From positions 1 through 7,395 of the forward strand of contig CAMWKY010000103.1 of the NCBI GenBank assembly GCA_947174965.1: a stretch of 7,395 nucleotides of DNA, written 5' to 3'. Positions 1-7,285 of the stretch are shown piece after piece. Position 1 is the stretch's first letter. Every line of letters begins with the position of its first letter. The notes below the pieces were generated by a model, which was not told the origin of the DNA, did no database searches, and saw only the letters and a program-made list of their open reading frames with translations. The translations under genes were made by a program, and so were the position numbers. The stretch comes from an uncultured Ruminococcus sp. Lineage in GTDB: Bacteria > Bacillota > Clostridia > Oscillospirales > Ruminococcaceae.

Positions 1-2
1 CA

Positions 3-47
3 CTTATATATAGAAGCAAAAATCAAGGAAGTGATTTATTACAATGA
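3..47 (+). CDS. possible 3' end of an upstream gene (partial)
   Basis: The frame starting at base 3 stays open from the window edge to a TGA at 45-47. This would give a last stretch LIYRSKNQGSDLLQ and an ATGA overlap with the permease start at 44, the same arrangement as between the two permease genes. The frame starting at base 1 is also open and ends at a TGA at 58-60, so the choice between them is uncertain. It uses GAA/AAA codons more typical of the window, whereas frame 3 has two CAA codons where neighbouring genes mostly use CAG. So few codons carry no family information, and an open stretch this short can arise by chance. Its possible importance is that the missing ATPase gene could lie immediately upstream. 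Confidence 0.25.
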   Translation, partial: LIYRSKNQGSDLLQ

Positions 48-922
48 AAAAGAAAAATGACTGCGGAAGAAAAGGAGAAAGAATTTTCAGCAACTTATGT
101 ATTCTGCCAAGTCTTATAGGTGTTCTGATATTTTTTATTGTACCATTCGGAATAGTTATCAACTATTCACTGATAAACAACCCTATAACAAATGAATTTG
201 TAGGACTTGAAAATTATCAGAAACTGTTTCAGACAGTGGCATTTAAAAAAGCTGCATCAAATACGGCGGAGTTTTCGCTTGTATCTGTACCGCTTGCAAT
301 TATTCTTTCACTATGGCTTGCAGTTATGCTTGAAAGGAAAATCCCCGGACGAAGCATCATGAGAACATTTTTCCTTAGTCCGCTTATGGTGCCTACCGCA
401 TCAGTTGTGCTTGTCTGGCAGGTTCTTTTCCATACACACGGCACACTCAATCAGATAATTGAAGCATTTGGCGGTCAGGGTGTTGACTGGGTTAAATCAG
501 CTCACGGTCAGATTATTATTATTGTTATGTTTCTTTGGAAAAATATCGGGTATAATATGATTCTGTTCATGTCGGCACTGGCAGCTATTCCGAAAGATAT
601 AATTGAGGTTGCAGAGCTGGAGGGGGCAAGCAAGTTATATCAGTTCATACATATAAAGTTGAGATATTTATCTCCGACGATTTTATTTGTACTGATTCTG
701 TCGCTTATCAACTCATTCAAGATTTTCCGTGAAGTCTATCTTCTCACGGGTGATTATCCTTATGATAAAATGTATATGCTACAGCATTTCATGAATAATA
801 CATTCAATAGTCTTGATTATCAGAAACTTTCGGCGGCGGCAGTTGTGTTCTCGCTTGTTATGATTGTCATTATTGCTGTTCTGCTTATTGCTGAAAATAT
901 TTTCGGAAAGGATGTGGAATGA
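44..922 (+). CDS. sugar ABC transporter permease, MalF-like (CUT1 family)
   Basis: An inner-membrane subunit of an ABC importer, 292 residues long, the usual size for a six-helix MalF/UgpA-type permease. Hydrophobic segments lie near residues 18-43, 76-96, 105-129, 156-180, 209-228 and 264-287. The cytoplasmic coupling loop that docks on the ATPase (EAA motif) is clear at residues 188-213: E188-V-A, Gly194 and a following I-x-L stretch. The phrase VGLENYQKLF at 53-62 is typical of CUT1 permeases. The ATG at 44 is preceded by AAGGAAGTGA (25-34). It overlaps the next gene by 4 bases, indicating translational coupling of the two halves of a heterodimeric channel. The likely substrate is a carbohydrate or oligosaccharide, inferred from family only; the sequence does not say which sugar. 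The family assignment is secure. Confidence 0.93.
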   Translation: MKKKNDCGRKGERIFSNLCILPSLIGVLIFFIVPFGIVINYSLINNPITNEFVGLENYQKLFQTVAFKKAASNTAEFSLVSVPLAIILSLWLAVMLERKIPGRSIMRTFFLSPLMVPTASVVLVWQVLFHTHGTLNQIIEAFGGQGVDWVKSAHGQIIIIVMFLWKNIGYNMILFMSALAAIPKDIIEVAELEGASKLYQFIHIKLRYLSPTILFVLILSLINSFKIFREVYLLTGDYPYDKMYMLQHFMNNTFNSLDYQKLSAAAVVFSLVMIVIIAVLLIAENIFGKDVE

Positions 923-1839
923 TGACAAAACGACAAAAAGAAAAAATGCTGAATATTATAGTAGTTGTTTTTGCAGGATTTGCAGCTTTGCTTTTTCTTA
1001 TGCCTACTGTACTTACTATAGTTAATTCGTTCATGACATCAACGGAAATTTCCGCAAACTATGGCTCAATGTTAAGTAATATGACATCGGACAAAAAAAC
1101 TTTTATTTCTGATAATGTAAATCTCAAGTTCATTCCTGATAAGGTTACATTTGAACAGTATAAGAGTGTACTTTTCAAAAGTCCCGATTATCTGCTTAAA
1201 TTCTGGAACTCGGTTATACTTACAGTCCCGATAACGTTTTTTCAGATAATTATTGCAATCCTCACTTCCTACGGCTTTTCAAGATACCCTAACAAGATAA
1301 AGAGCATTATATTTTTTGCTTACATAATTCTTATGATAATGCCGTATCAGGTTACACTTGTACCAAATTTTCTTGTTGCGGATAAATTAGGACTTCTTGC
1401 GGAAACGGGAGATTATGTAAATATAAAGCAACGTTTATCAATAATTCTCCCCGGAATATTTTCGCCGTTCAGTATATTTCTGCTTACAAAAGTTATGAAG
1501 CGAATACCAAAATCATATGTTGAAGCCGCAAAGCTTGACGGCGCAAGCGAATTTCAGATTATGACGAAAATTCATGTACCAATGTGCAAGGGTGCTATTG
1601 TTTCAATAACAATGCTTGTATTTATTGACTACTGGAACATGGTTGAACAGCCTCTTGTACTCATGAAAGATTCTGATATGCACCCATTATCAGTATTTCT
1701 TTCGCAGATTAACACGGGTGATATTGGTCTTGCATTTGCTGTAGGTGTAGTTTACATGATACCAACAATACTGATGTTCCTTTACGGTGAGGAATACTTG
1801 GTAGAGGGCATGGCTTATTCGGGCGGACTGAAAGGTTAA
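919..1839 (+). CDS. carbohydrate ABC transporter permease, MalG-like (CUT1 family)
   Basis: The partner permease of the upstream gene, 306 residues. Membrane segments lie near residues 11-37, 97-121, 128-152, 174-192, 225-245 and 271-291. The EAA coupling loop is canonical at 202-208 (EAAKLDG) and continues into I-x-V-P at 218-221. The C terminus (LVEGMAYSGGLKG, 294-306) matches the conserved MalG-family ending. The extracytoplasmic stretch after the first helix (about 40-95) seems longer than in many CUT1 permeases, with some 25 extra residues before the FEQYKSVLF motif; this could contact the binding protein. The start is ATGATG at 919-924. The first ATG overlaps the preceding TGA, and GGAAAGGA at 905-912 gives 6-base spacing to it and 9-base spacing to the second ATG, so either codon may be used. 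The adaptor gene follows after 32 bases. Confidence 0.93.
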   Translation: MMTKRQKEKMLNIIVVVFAGFAALLFLMPTVLTIVNSFMTSTEISANYGSMLSNMTSDKKTFISDNVNLKFIPDKVTFEQYKSVLFKSPDYLLKFWNSVILTVPITFFQIIIAILTSYGFSRYPNKIKSIIFFAYIILMIMPYQVTLVPNFLVADKLGLLAETGDYVNIKQRLSIILPGIFSPFSIFLLTKVMKRIPKSYVEAAKLDGASEFQIMTKIHVPMCKGAIVSITMLVFIDYWNMVEQPLVLMKDSDMHPLSVFLSQINTGDIGLAFAVGVVYMIPTILMFLYGEEYLVEGMAYSGGLKG

Positions 1840-1871
1840 GTTATGAATTTAATACAGAAAGGGAAATTGTT

Positions 1872-3656
1872 ATGGCAGATATAAAAAAAGAGGAAAATAC
1901 AAGTAAAAAGCGTGATATTATAAAAAATATACTTATTATATTTTTAGCTGTTCTGCTTGTACTTACTTTTTTCTCAAATACTATTATGAATCGTTCACTT
2001 GCTGAAATCTCTACTGAAAGAGCGTCATCAGGCAAGCTTACAGAAAGATTAAGGGGCAGTGGTCTTGTTGAATCAAATCAAAGCTATGGCGTTACAGTTG
2101 ACGGAAACAAAGTTGTTGATACTGTAATGGTCAAGTCGGGCAAGAAAGTAGAAAAAGGTGATGTGCTTTTCACTGTAGGAACTGGCGAAAGTGAGGAACT
2201 TACAATGGCACAAGATGCACTTGATGCACTTGAATTAAGCTATCAGAAGGCACTGCTCACACCTCCTGCTGACTATACATCAGAAAATCAGGCTATCAAA
2301 AATGCAAGAGATGATTTGAATGAAGCTATACGAAAAAGAGATAATGCTATAGCAAATCAGGGTAATGTGCAGGCTGGCAAGGACAGTTATAAATACAACA
2401 AATCACAGCTTAACTATTATACAAAGTTGCAGACAAAGCTTTCTGCTGTTATTATGGCTATTGATATGGACGATTACACCTCTGCACCTGTTGAGTACAC
2501 AAATGACCTTATGACACTTAAAATGCAGTTTACAGAAGCAGAGAAAGCATATGAGAGTGCATATAATTTTTACATGAGTCTTTTGTCAGGCGGAAATCAC
2601 AGTGATATACAAAATACTACAGATACTACTGAAAGTATGCGTGATGCATCTACAGAGCCGACAACTGAAAATACTGTTGTATCAGCTGACGAAATTGCAG
2701 ATGCAAAGTATGATATGGAAGTAAAAGAAGCTGATATGGATACAGCAAAGGAAAATTACAACAATCTGAAATACACATTGAGAAGTGATTATGCAAATCA
2801 GCTTACAGATGCAGAAAATAATATTGAGTATTATTCAGGTCTTGTTGATGAGTACGAAGCAAACAATATGGGCGACGGTATGACTGTTGAAGCCCTTAAT
2901 GAAGATGTAAAGGCAAAACAGCGTATGCTTGAGGACTTAATTAATGCCCTTAACCAGACAATGAAAGATGATGATAATCAGGACAAGCTTACAAATCTTG
3001 ACTTGAAAGCACAGCAAAAGGAAATCAAAAAAGCAAAAGAAAAAGTCGAAAAACTTAAGAAAGAGACAGAAACAACTGAAATCAAGTCTGCTCACAGCGG
3101 TGTTGTAAATTCTGTAAACATAAAGGCAGGAGATACAACAGTACCTGACATGGAGCTTGTTACTATTGATATTGCAGAGGAAGGCTATACAGTAAAAATT
3201 ACTGTTGATGCAGAAAAGACAAAGAAAATCAAAAAAGGTGTTTCAGCAGAAGTTGTAAATAACTGGAGTGGCGGTATAGAAGCAATTCTTACTGATATAA
3301 AGAACGATACAACGCCGAACTCAAAAAACCGTATACTTGTATTTTCTGTCAGCGGTGATGTCAGTGCAGGAAGTTATATTGATTTGTCTATTCCGTGCGG
3401 AAGCGGAAACTATGATGCAATTGTACCGAAAAGTGCTGTATATGAGGACAAAGACGGCAACTTTGTTCTTACTGTAGTTTCAAAGAGTTCTCCGCTTGGC
3501 AACAGATATTATGCGCAGAAAGTACCTGTTGAAGTTCAGGCATCTGACGAAGTTTCAAGCGCAGTTATGGGAAGTATTGGTAACGGCGACTATGTTCTTA
3601 CAGCATCAAGCAAACCTGTTTCAGCAGGAGACCAGGTGCGTATGAAAGAAAAATAA
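1872..3656 (+). CDS. membrane-anchored MacA/HlyD-type adaptor (membrane fusion protein) with long coiled coil
   Basis: A 594-residue extracytoplasmic adaptor of the HlyD/MacA class. A basic N terminus precedes one anchor helix (about 17-38). A first half of a biotinyl-lipoyl domain follows (about 64-104, with VKSGKKVEKGDVLF at 87-100). A long, mostly helical region rich in Lys, Glu, Asp and Ala spans about 108-400, with breaks near 130-136 and 331-338 and a Ser/Thr-rich unstructured stretch at about 240-272. The second lipoyl half starts at IKSAHSGVVNSVNIKAGD (404-421), followed by beta-barrel and membrane-proximal domains to the end (IVPKSAVYEDKDGNFVLTV at 517-535). In Gram-negative efflux systems such proteins bridge the pump and TolC. 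A monoderm has no such partner, so here it probably forms a ring or spacer outside the membrane. AAAGGGA at 1858-1864 supports the start. Annotation pipelines may call it an RND adaptor, but no RND pump is present. Its position between importer genes is unusual. Confidence 0.85.
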   Translation: MADIKKEENTSKKRDIIKNILIIFLAVLLVLTFFSNTIMNRSLAEISTERASSGKLTERLRGSGLVESNQSYGVTVDGNKVVDTVMVKSGKKVEKGDVLFTVGTGESEELTMAQDALDALELSYQKALLTPPADYTSENQAIKNARDDLNEAIRKRDNAIANQGNVQAGKDSYKYNKSQLNYYTKLQTKLSAVIMAIDMDDYTSAPVEYTNDLMTLKMQFTEAEKAYESAYNFYMSLLSGGNHSDIQNTTDTTESMRDASTEPTTENTVVSADEIADAKYDMEVKEADMDTAKENYNNLKYTLRSDYANQLTDAENNIEYYSGLVDEYEANNMGDGMTVEALNEDVKAKQRMLEDLINALNQTMKDDDNQDKLTNLDLKAQQKEIKKAKEKVEKLKKETETTEIKSAHSGVVNSVNIKAGDTTVPDMELVTIDIAEEGYTVKITVDAEKTKKIKKGVSAEVVNNWSGGIEAILTDIKNDTTPNSKNRILVFSVSGDVSAGSYIDLSIPCGSGNYDAIVPKSAVYEDKDGNFVLTVVSKSSPLGNRYYAQKVPVEVQASDEVSSAVMGSIGNGDYVLTASSKPVSAGDQVRMKEK

Positions 3657-3663
3657 GGCGGTG
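3655..3663 (+). promoter_or_regulatory. ribosome binding site that decides a GTG start
   Basis: AAGGCGGTG differs from the consensus AAGGAGGTG by one base and lies 6 bases before the GTG at 3670. It overlaps the stop of the adaptor gene (3654-3656), which suggests coupled translation. The earlier in-frame GTG at 3661 lies inside this site and has no suitable ribosome site of its own, so 3670 is preferred. That start also gives an N terminus (MKNKKILY) typical of an anchored membrane protein. Confidence 0.65.
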
Positions 3664-3669
3664 TGCGGA

Positions 3670-4782
3670 GTGAAAAACAAAAAAATTCTGTATACTGTTA
3701 TAACTGCTGTAAATGTCATATCGCTTGCGGGTACGCTGATTCTTACTATTGTCGGCAGTTCACTTGCAAAGTCGCAGAGATATAACAGCGCATCTGAAAG
3801 ATGGGATTCTGCTGGTGACTGTTCACAGATAAGCTGTTTTCTGGCTGATGATTCGGGATTCAGTACTGACAGTGTGGGCGGTATAAAATCAAATATATAT
3901 GCCGAACTGAAAAATATATCAATAATACCTGAAGATAATCAGAAGCTTGTCCCTGAAGCGTACAGCGCATCAGCAGGGCAGGTATCAATCAAAAGCGACA
4001 CAACAACAGGACGTTCAGAGGCTGAAATTACAGTTGCTGGCGGTGACTTCTTTCTGTTCCGTGATTTCTATTTCATTGACGGCTCATATTTCACGGAAAA
4101 TGACATAATGCAGGACGGTGCAGTTATTGACAGAAGTCTTGCATGGTCGCTTTACGGCGCAGAAAATGTTTCAGGAAAAAACATCTATATAAACGGTACA
4201 AAATTCTACATAGCAGGAGTTATTGAAAATCCGCAGACAAAACCGGAACAGAAAACAGTCGGAGAACTTCCACAAGCGTATATATCTTATGACGGTGCTA
4301 ATCTGCTCAATCTTGGTGATGCGGATATTATGGGCGGAAGTTCAGGATTTAAAAAGATAAGCTGTTATGAATGTATAGTGCCGAATCCTGTTGAGAATTA
4401 TGCTTATAATGCAGTAAACAATTATTTTGATAGTGCTTATAAAAACAAATGCACTGTAGTTAATAATTCTGAAAGATTCAAGCCGTCTGTAAGGGCGTCG
4501 GCTTTCAAGGATATTTCAGATTATGCTGTAATCAATAATACGGTTATATATCCTTACTGGGAAAATGCTTCACGTATTGTTGAATTTAAACTGACATCGT
4601 TGTATTTTTGCAGACGACTGACATATATTATTCCTGTTATGACAGCTTTGTATCTGCTTGTACTTCTTTATAAGGGAGCAGGCAGGCTAAGACGTAATAT
4701 TACTGAATGGATATGTAACAAAATTGAATGGCTTATCTACAATCACAATGAAAAACAAAGGCAGAAAAAAGAAAATATTTAA
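3670..4782 (+). CDS. MacB-like periplasmic-core-domain membrane protein lacking FtsX bundle and ATPase
   Basis: A 370-residue protein with an N-terminal membrane segment (about 6-33), a large extracytoplasmic domain (about 35-312), a second membrane segment (about 317-335) and a basic cytoplasmic tail (336-370). The centre of the domain resembles the MacB periplasmic core domain: an F/Y-x-I-x-G-S-Y-F pattern (134-141), ENDIMQDGAVIDRSLAWSLYG (143-163), and VSGKNIYINGTKFYIAGVIE (167-186). In MacB this domain sits between helix 1 and helix 2 of the permease and contacts MacA. Here helices 3 and 4 of the FtsX bundle are absent, and there is no fused or adjacent nucleotide-binding domain, so it is unlikely to act alone as a transporter. 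The gene begins 13 bases after the adaptor gene, fitting a MacA-MacB-like partnership. The domain carries five Cys (51, 56, 232, 235, 261). The reading frame is intact and well formed, which argues against a decayed pseudogene. Automated annotation may call it an ABC transporter permease. Confidence 0.72.
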   Translation: MKNKKILYTVITAVNVISLAGTLILTIVGSSLAKSQRYNSASERWDSAGDCSQISCFLADDSGFSTDSVGGIKSNIYAELKNISIIPEDNQKLVPEAYSASAGQVSIKSDTTTGRSEAEITVAGGDFFLFRDFYFIDGSYFTENDIMQDGAVIDRSLAWSLYGAENVSGKNIYINGTKFYIAGVIENPQTKPEQKTVGELPQAYISYDGANLLNLGDADIMGGSSGFKKISCYECIVPNPVENYAYNAVNNYFDSAYKNKCTVVNNSERFKPSVRASAFKDISDYAVINNTVIYPYWENASRIVEFKLTSLYFCRRLTYIIPVMTALYLLVLLYKGAGRLRRNITEWICNKIEWLIYNHNEKQRQKKENI

Positions 4783-4783
4783 A

Positions 4784-4790
4784 AGGGGAG
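4784..4790 (+). promoter_or_regulatory. ribosome binding site deciding the lipoprotein start
   Basis: AGGGGAG begins directly after the TAA of the preceding gene (4780-4782) and ends 8 bases before the ATG at 4799. It selects 4799 over the in-frame ATGs at 4724 and 4748. Those would put about 25 or 17 extra basic residues before the signal peptide and overlap the upstream gene. Confidence 0.8.
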
Positions 4791-4798
4791 TTTTATCT

Positions 4799-7240
4799 AT
4801 GAAAAACACTAAAAAAACAATCGCAGGAATCATGGCTTTTGCTATGATGCTCACACTTGCATCATGTGGCGACAACAAAAACAGTGAAAGCGGAGATGCA
4901 AGCAATAACAGCAGTAGTGCAGATTCTGCAAACTCAAATAACAACAGTTCTACTGATATTGCGCAGATAATGGACAAATCTTACAAGGCTATTGAAATTG
5001 ATGCAGATATTCCGTTAAATTATATAAACAAGGTATGTGCTTTAGGTGATGACGGAACAGTGCTTATTTCCGGCGGAACTGAAGACGGAAAATCAAAGAT
5101 GTACACAACCGACCATGAATTTGCTGTTTTCAATGAAATTCCGTTTGAACTTGAAGAAGTTGAAAACGGCGAAAGCTATTACAATCCCATTATCGGCAAG
5201 GACGGCACAATATACCTTTATGTTTCAATTACAACCTATGGTATGGAGAAGCCTGACTGGGAAGATGAAAACTTTGACAGCGAAAATTTTGACTGGGAAG
5301 CTTTCTATAATTCTGCTGAAACAACTTACAAGCTTTACACTATCGAAAGGGACGGCACTATCCTGACCGAAAATGAAATTTCAGGTCTTGACAAGTATAT
5401 GGATACTGATGACGACGAAAACAGAGTTTATATCGGTCAGATGTTCGCTCTTGGAGATAAGCTTGTTGTAAATATAAGTTCAAATAATGGTGATGAAGTT
5501 TTTGTTACAGTCAATGCAGACGGTGAAATCGGTGACGAAATTGACGTAGGCGACAGCAGATACGAACTCTACAACTGTTTAACCGATTCCAATGGTGATG
5601 TATGGTTTGGCTCATGGGGCGAAAACGGCAGTGTAGTAAAGAAAATTGACGGTGCTACAATGGAAATCTCAAATGATACAATCCCTGTAGACGGCACAAA
5701 ACTGGATTATATTAATAGTCTTGTTCTTGGTTCGGACGACTATAAATTCTACACTTCAAGCAGAACTTCACTCTTTGGCTTGAAAGAGGACGGTACTACA
5801 GATGAAATCATAAACTGGCTTGACTCTGACATGAACGGCGATTATATTCAGAATATCTTTCCTGTAGAAAACGGCGAATTTATTGTCTATGAAAGCGACT
5901 GGAATACAAATACAAGAACATTCTACCGCCTTACAAAGCGTGATGCCTCTGAAATTTCAAATGTTCAGGTGCTTACTATGGTTACGCAGTATGAAAATAC
6001 AGACCTTATGGCAAAGGTTAATGAGTTCAACAAGGCAAATGACGATTACAGAATAAAGATTGAAAGCTATAGTAAATACTATGAGTGGGACGAAGAAAGC
6101 AACCAGATGCTTAATTCTCCCGAAACACAGCTTAAAATGGATATTGCATCTGGCAAGACTTTTGACATTATCTGCATGAACGGTACTTCCTCATTATATT
6201 CAGTTCTCGGCAAAAAAGGCGCATTTACTGATTTGTACGAACTTATGGGAACTGATGGCACTGTTTCAAAAGATGATATTCTGCCGAACATTCTTGAAGC
6301 AGGCGAATATGACGGAAAGCTTATAAGTCTTTCACCAACATTCTATGTTAACTCATTTATGGCAAAGAAAAAATTTGTTGACAAAGAAAACTGGACTTTT
6401 GAGGATATGTTTGAAACATTCGAAAATCTTCCGGAAGATATGAGCCTTTTCAAATATGATACTGACAAAGTTAATGTTTGTGGTGAATTTATTGCAACAG
6501 GCGGATTTATTGATTTTGAAAAAGCAACCTGTAACTTTGATTCTCCTGAATTTATAAAACTTCTTGAGTTCTGCAACAGTCTTGATATTTCTGCACCTGA
6601 CTGGGAAAGTATGTCAGATGAAGAAGGTCAGAAATACTGGGAAGAAAAGGAAATGGCTTGCCTGAATGATAAAGCACTTCTTGAAGATGTGTATATGTCA
6701 ACCGCAAGCGACTATGCACGCTATAAATACGGTATGTTCAACGAAGATACTTGTCTTGTCGGTTATCCGTCAAATGATGGTCACGGTGCTAAACTCTATA
6801 CAAGCAACAGCTATGCAATTATGGCAAATTCGCCGAATAAAGAGGTTGCATGGAAGTTTATCAATCAGTTCTTCAGTGAAGATGACAGTACATCTGAAAG
6901 AAGATACAATTTCCCGTCGCTTAAAACTGCATTTGAGAAAAAACTTGATGAAGCTATGCACAAGCCTTACTATACAGACGAAAACGGCAAAAAGCATGAA
7001 TATGAAAACACCTACTGGATTAACAACAAGGAAATCAAAATTCCTGAACTTAAACAGGAAGAAAGAGATGAACTTGAAAAATATCTTCTCTCCGCAAAAG
7101 CTGATACTGATTATGGTGCAGATATAGCTACTATCATTCAGGAAGAACTGGAAACATTTTTCAATGGCGAACGCTCCGCAGAGGAAACAACAAAAATTAT
7201 TCAGAACAGAGTTTCAATCCTCGTTAGTGAGCAGTATTAA
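4799..7240 (+). CDS. lipoprotein: probable beta-propeller fused to family 1 extracellular solute-binding protein
   Basis: An 813-residue lipoprotein, about twice the usual 400-450 of sugar-binding proteins. A signal peptide (1-22) ends in the lipobox LASC with lipidated Cys23, then comes a Ser/Asn-rich spacer (about 24-52). Residues about 55-385 contain repeated short strands with Asp-Gly turns: DDGTVLISGG (84-93), KDGTIYLYVS (134-143), DKLVVNISS (220-228), DSNGDVWFGSWGENG (263-277, much like a regulator-propeller or Asp-box repeat) and NGEFIVYES. This suggests a propeller of about 6-7 blades. The solute-binding domain starts near VQVLTMVTQYENTDLMAKVN (389-408). It contains the expected AWKFINQFF segment and a C-terminal helical end (RSAEETTKIIQNRVSILVSEQY) typical of clostridial SBP_bac_1 proteins. 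It should deliver a carbohydrate to the two permeases encoded at the start of the operon. The propeller's role is unknown; glycan binding or docking to the adaptor and core-domain proteins are possibilities. The gene is followed by a terminator. Confidence 0.87.
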   Translation: MKNTKKTIAGIMAFAMMLTLASCGDNKNSESGDASNNSSSADSANSNNNSSTDIAQIMDKSYKAIEIDADIPLNYINKVCALGDDGTVLISGGTEDGKSKMYTTDHEFAVFNEIPFELEEVENGESYYNPIIGKDGTIYLYVSITTYGMEKPDWEDENFDSENFDWEAFYNSAETTYKLYTIERDGTILTENEISGLDKYMDTDDDENRVYIGQMFALGDKLVVNISSNNGDEVFVTVNADGEIGDEIDVGDSRYELYNCLTDSNGDVWFGSWGENGSVVKKIDGATMEISNDTIPVDGTKLDYINSLVLGSDDYKFYTSSRTSLFGLKEDGTTDEIINWLDSDMNGDYIQNIFPVENGEFIVYESDWNTNTRTFYRLTKRDASEISNVQVLTMVTQYENTDLMAKVNEFNKANDDYRIKIESYSKYYEWDEESNQMLNSPETQLKMDIASGKTFDIICMNGTSSLYSVLGKKGAFTDLYELMGTDGTVSKDDILPNILEAGEYDGKLISLSPTFYVNSFMAKKKFVDKENWTFEDMFETFENLPEDMSLFKYDTDKVNVCGEFIATGGFIDFEKATCNFDSPEFIKLLEFCNSLDISAPDWESMSDEEGQKYWEEKEMACLNDKALLEDVYMSTASDYARYKYGMFNEDTCLVGYPSNDGHGAKLYTSNSYAIMANSPNKEVAWKFINQFFSEDDSTSERRYNFPSLKTAFEKKLDEAMHKPYYTDENGKKHEYENTYWINNKEIKIPELKQEERDELEKYLLSAKADTDYGADIATIIQEELETFFNGERSAEETTKIIQNRVSILVSEQY

Positions 7241-7267
7241 TTTTTGACATCTTCTATTTTATATACT

Positions 7268-7278
7268 CCACCTCCTTA
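7268..7278 (+). other. anti-Shine-Dalgarno-like sequence in the 3' untranslated region
   Basis: CCACCTCCTTA lies 28 bases after the last stop codon and just before the terminator stem. Its core CACCTCCTT matches the conserved anti-Shine-Dalgarno 3' end of 16S rRNA. The RNA could pair with ribosome sites such as AAGGAAGTGA upstream in the same transcript. Read on the other strand it is a perfect AAGGAGGTGG site, but the nearest ATG there (7250-7248) opens only an 8-codon frame. CCTT-ATAA-AAGG at 7274-7285 could also form a small hairpin. Function is speculative; the match may be chance. Confidence 0.3.
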
Positions 7279-7285
7279 TAAAAGG

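Noticed and set aside
3661..3669. GTG start at 3661 for the core-domain protein
   Set aside because: It lies within the AAGGCGGTG ribosome site. The GTG at 3670 has proper spacing and a more typical N terminus.
1872..4782. Reading genes 3 and 4 as an RND efflux system
   Set aside because: No RND pump or outer-membrane channel is encoded, and the second protein resembles a MacB core domain rather than an RND protein.
3670..4782. Pseudogene remnant of a full MacB permease
   Set aside because: The frame is intact, with a good ribosome site, a proper second helix and a basic tail. The following bases are the next gene's ribosome site, with no remains of further helices in other frames.
4724..4798. 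Longer form of the lipoprotein starting at ATG 4724 (or 4748)
   Set aside because: It would bury the signal peptide behind a basic extension and overlap the upstream gene. The ribosome site at 4784-4790 and the lipoprotein signal clearly point to 4799.
4687..4977. Leucine-rich open frame on the minus strand
   Set aside because: It lies opposite the junction of two well-supported genes. Its composition is what Lys/Asn/Ser-rich codons give when read backwards, and it has no clear ribosome site.
6666..7127. 153-residue open frame on the + strand inside the lipoprotein gene
   Set aside because: It is out of frame with the solute-binding domain, which continues with conserved family features through the whole interval. 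It is a codon-composition shadow.
7244..7267. Possible promoter, TTGACA at 7244 with TATACT at 7262
   Set aside because: The spacing is only 12 bases, and the pair points straight into the terminator with no gene to serve. The other TATA-like box at 7277 is 27 bases away.
7250..7278. Minus-strand small gene using the AAGGAGGTGG site
   Set aside because: The only ATG is about 17 bases away and opens an 8-codon frame.
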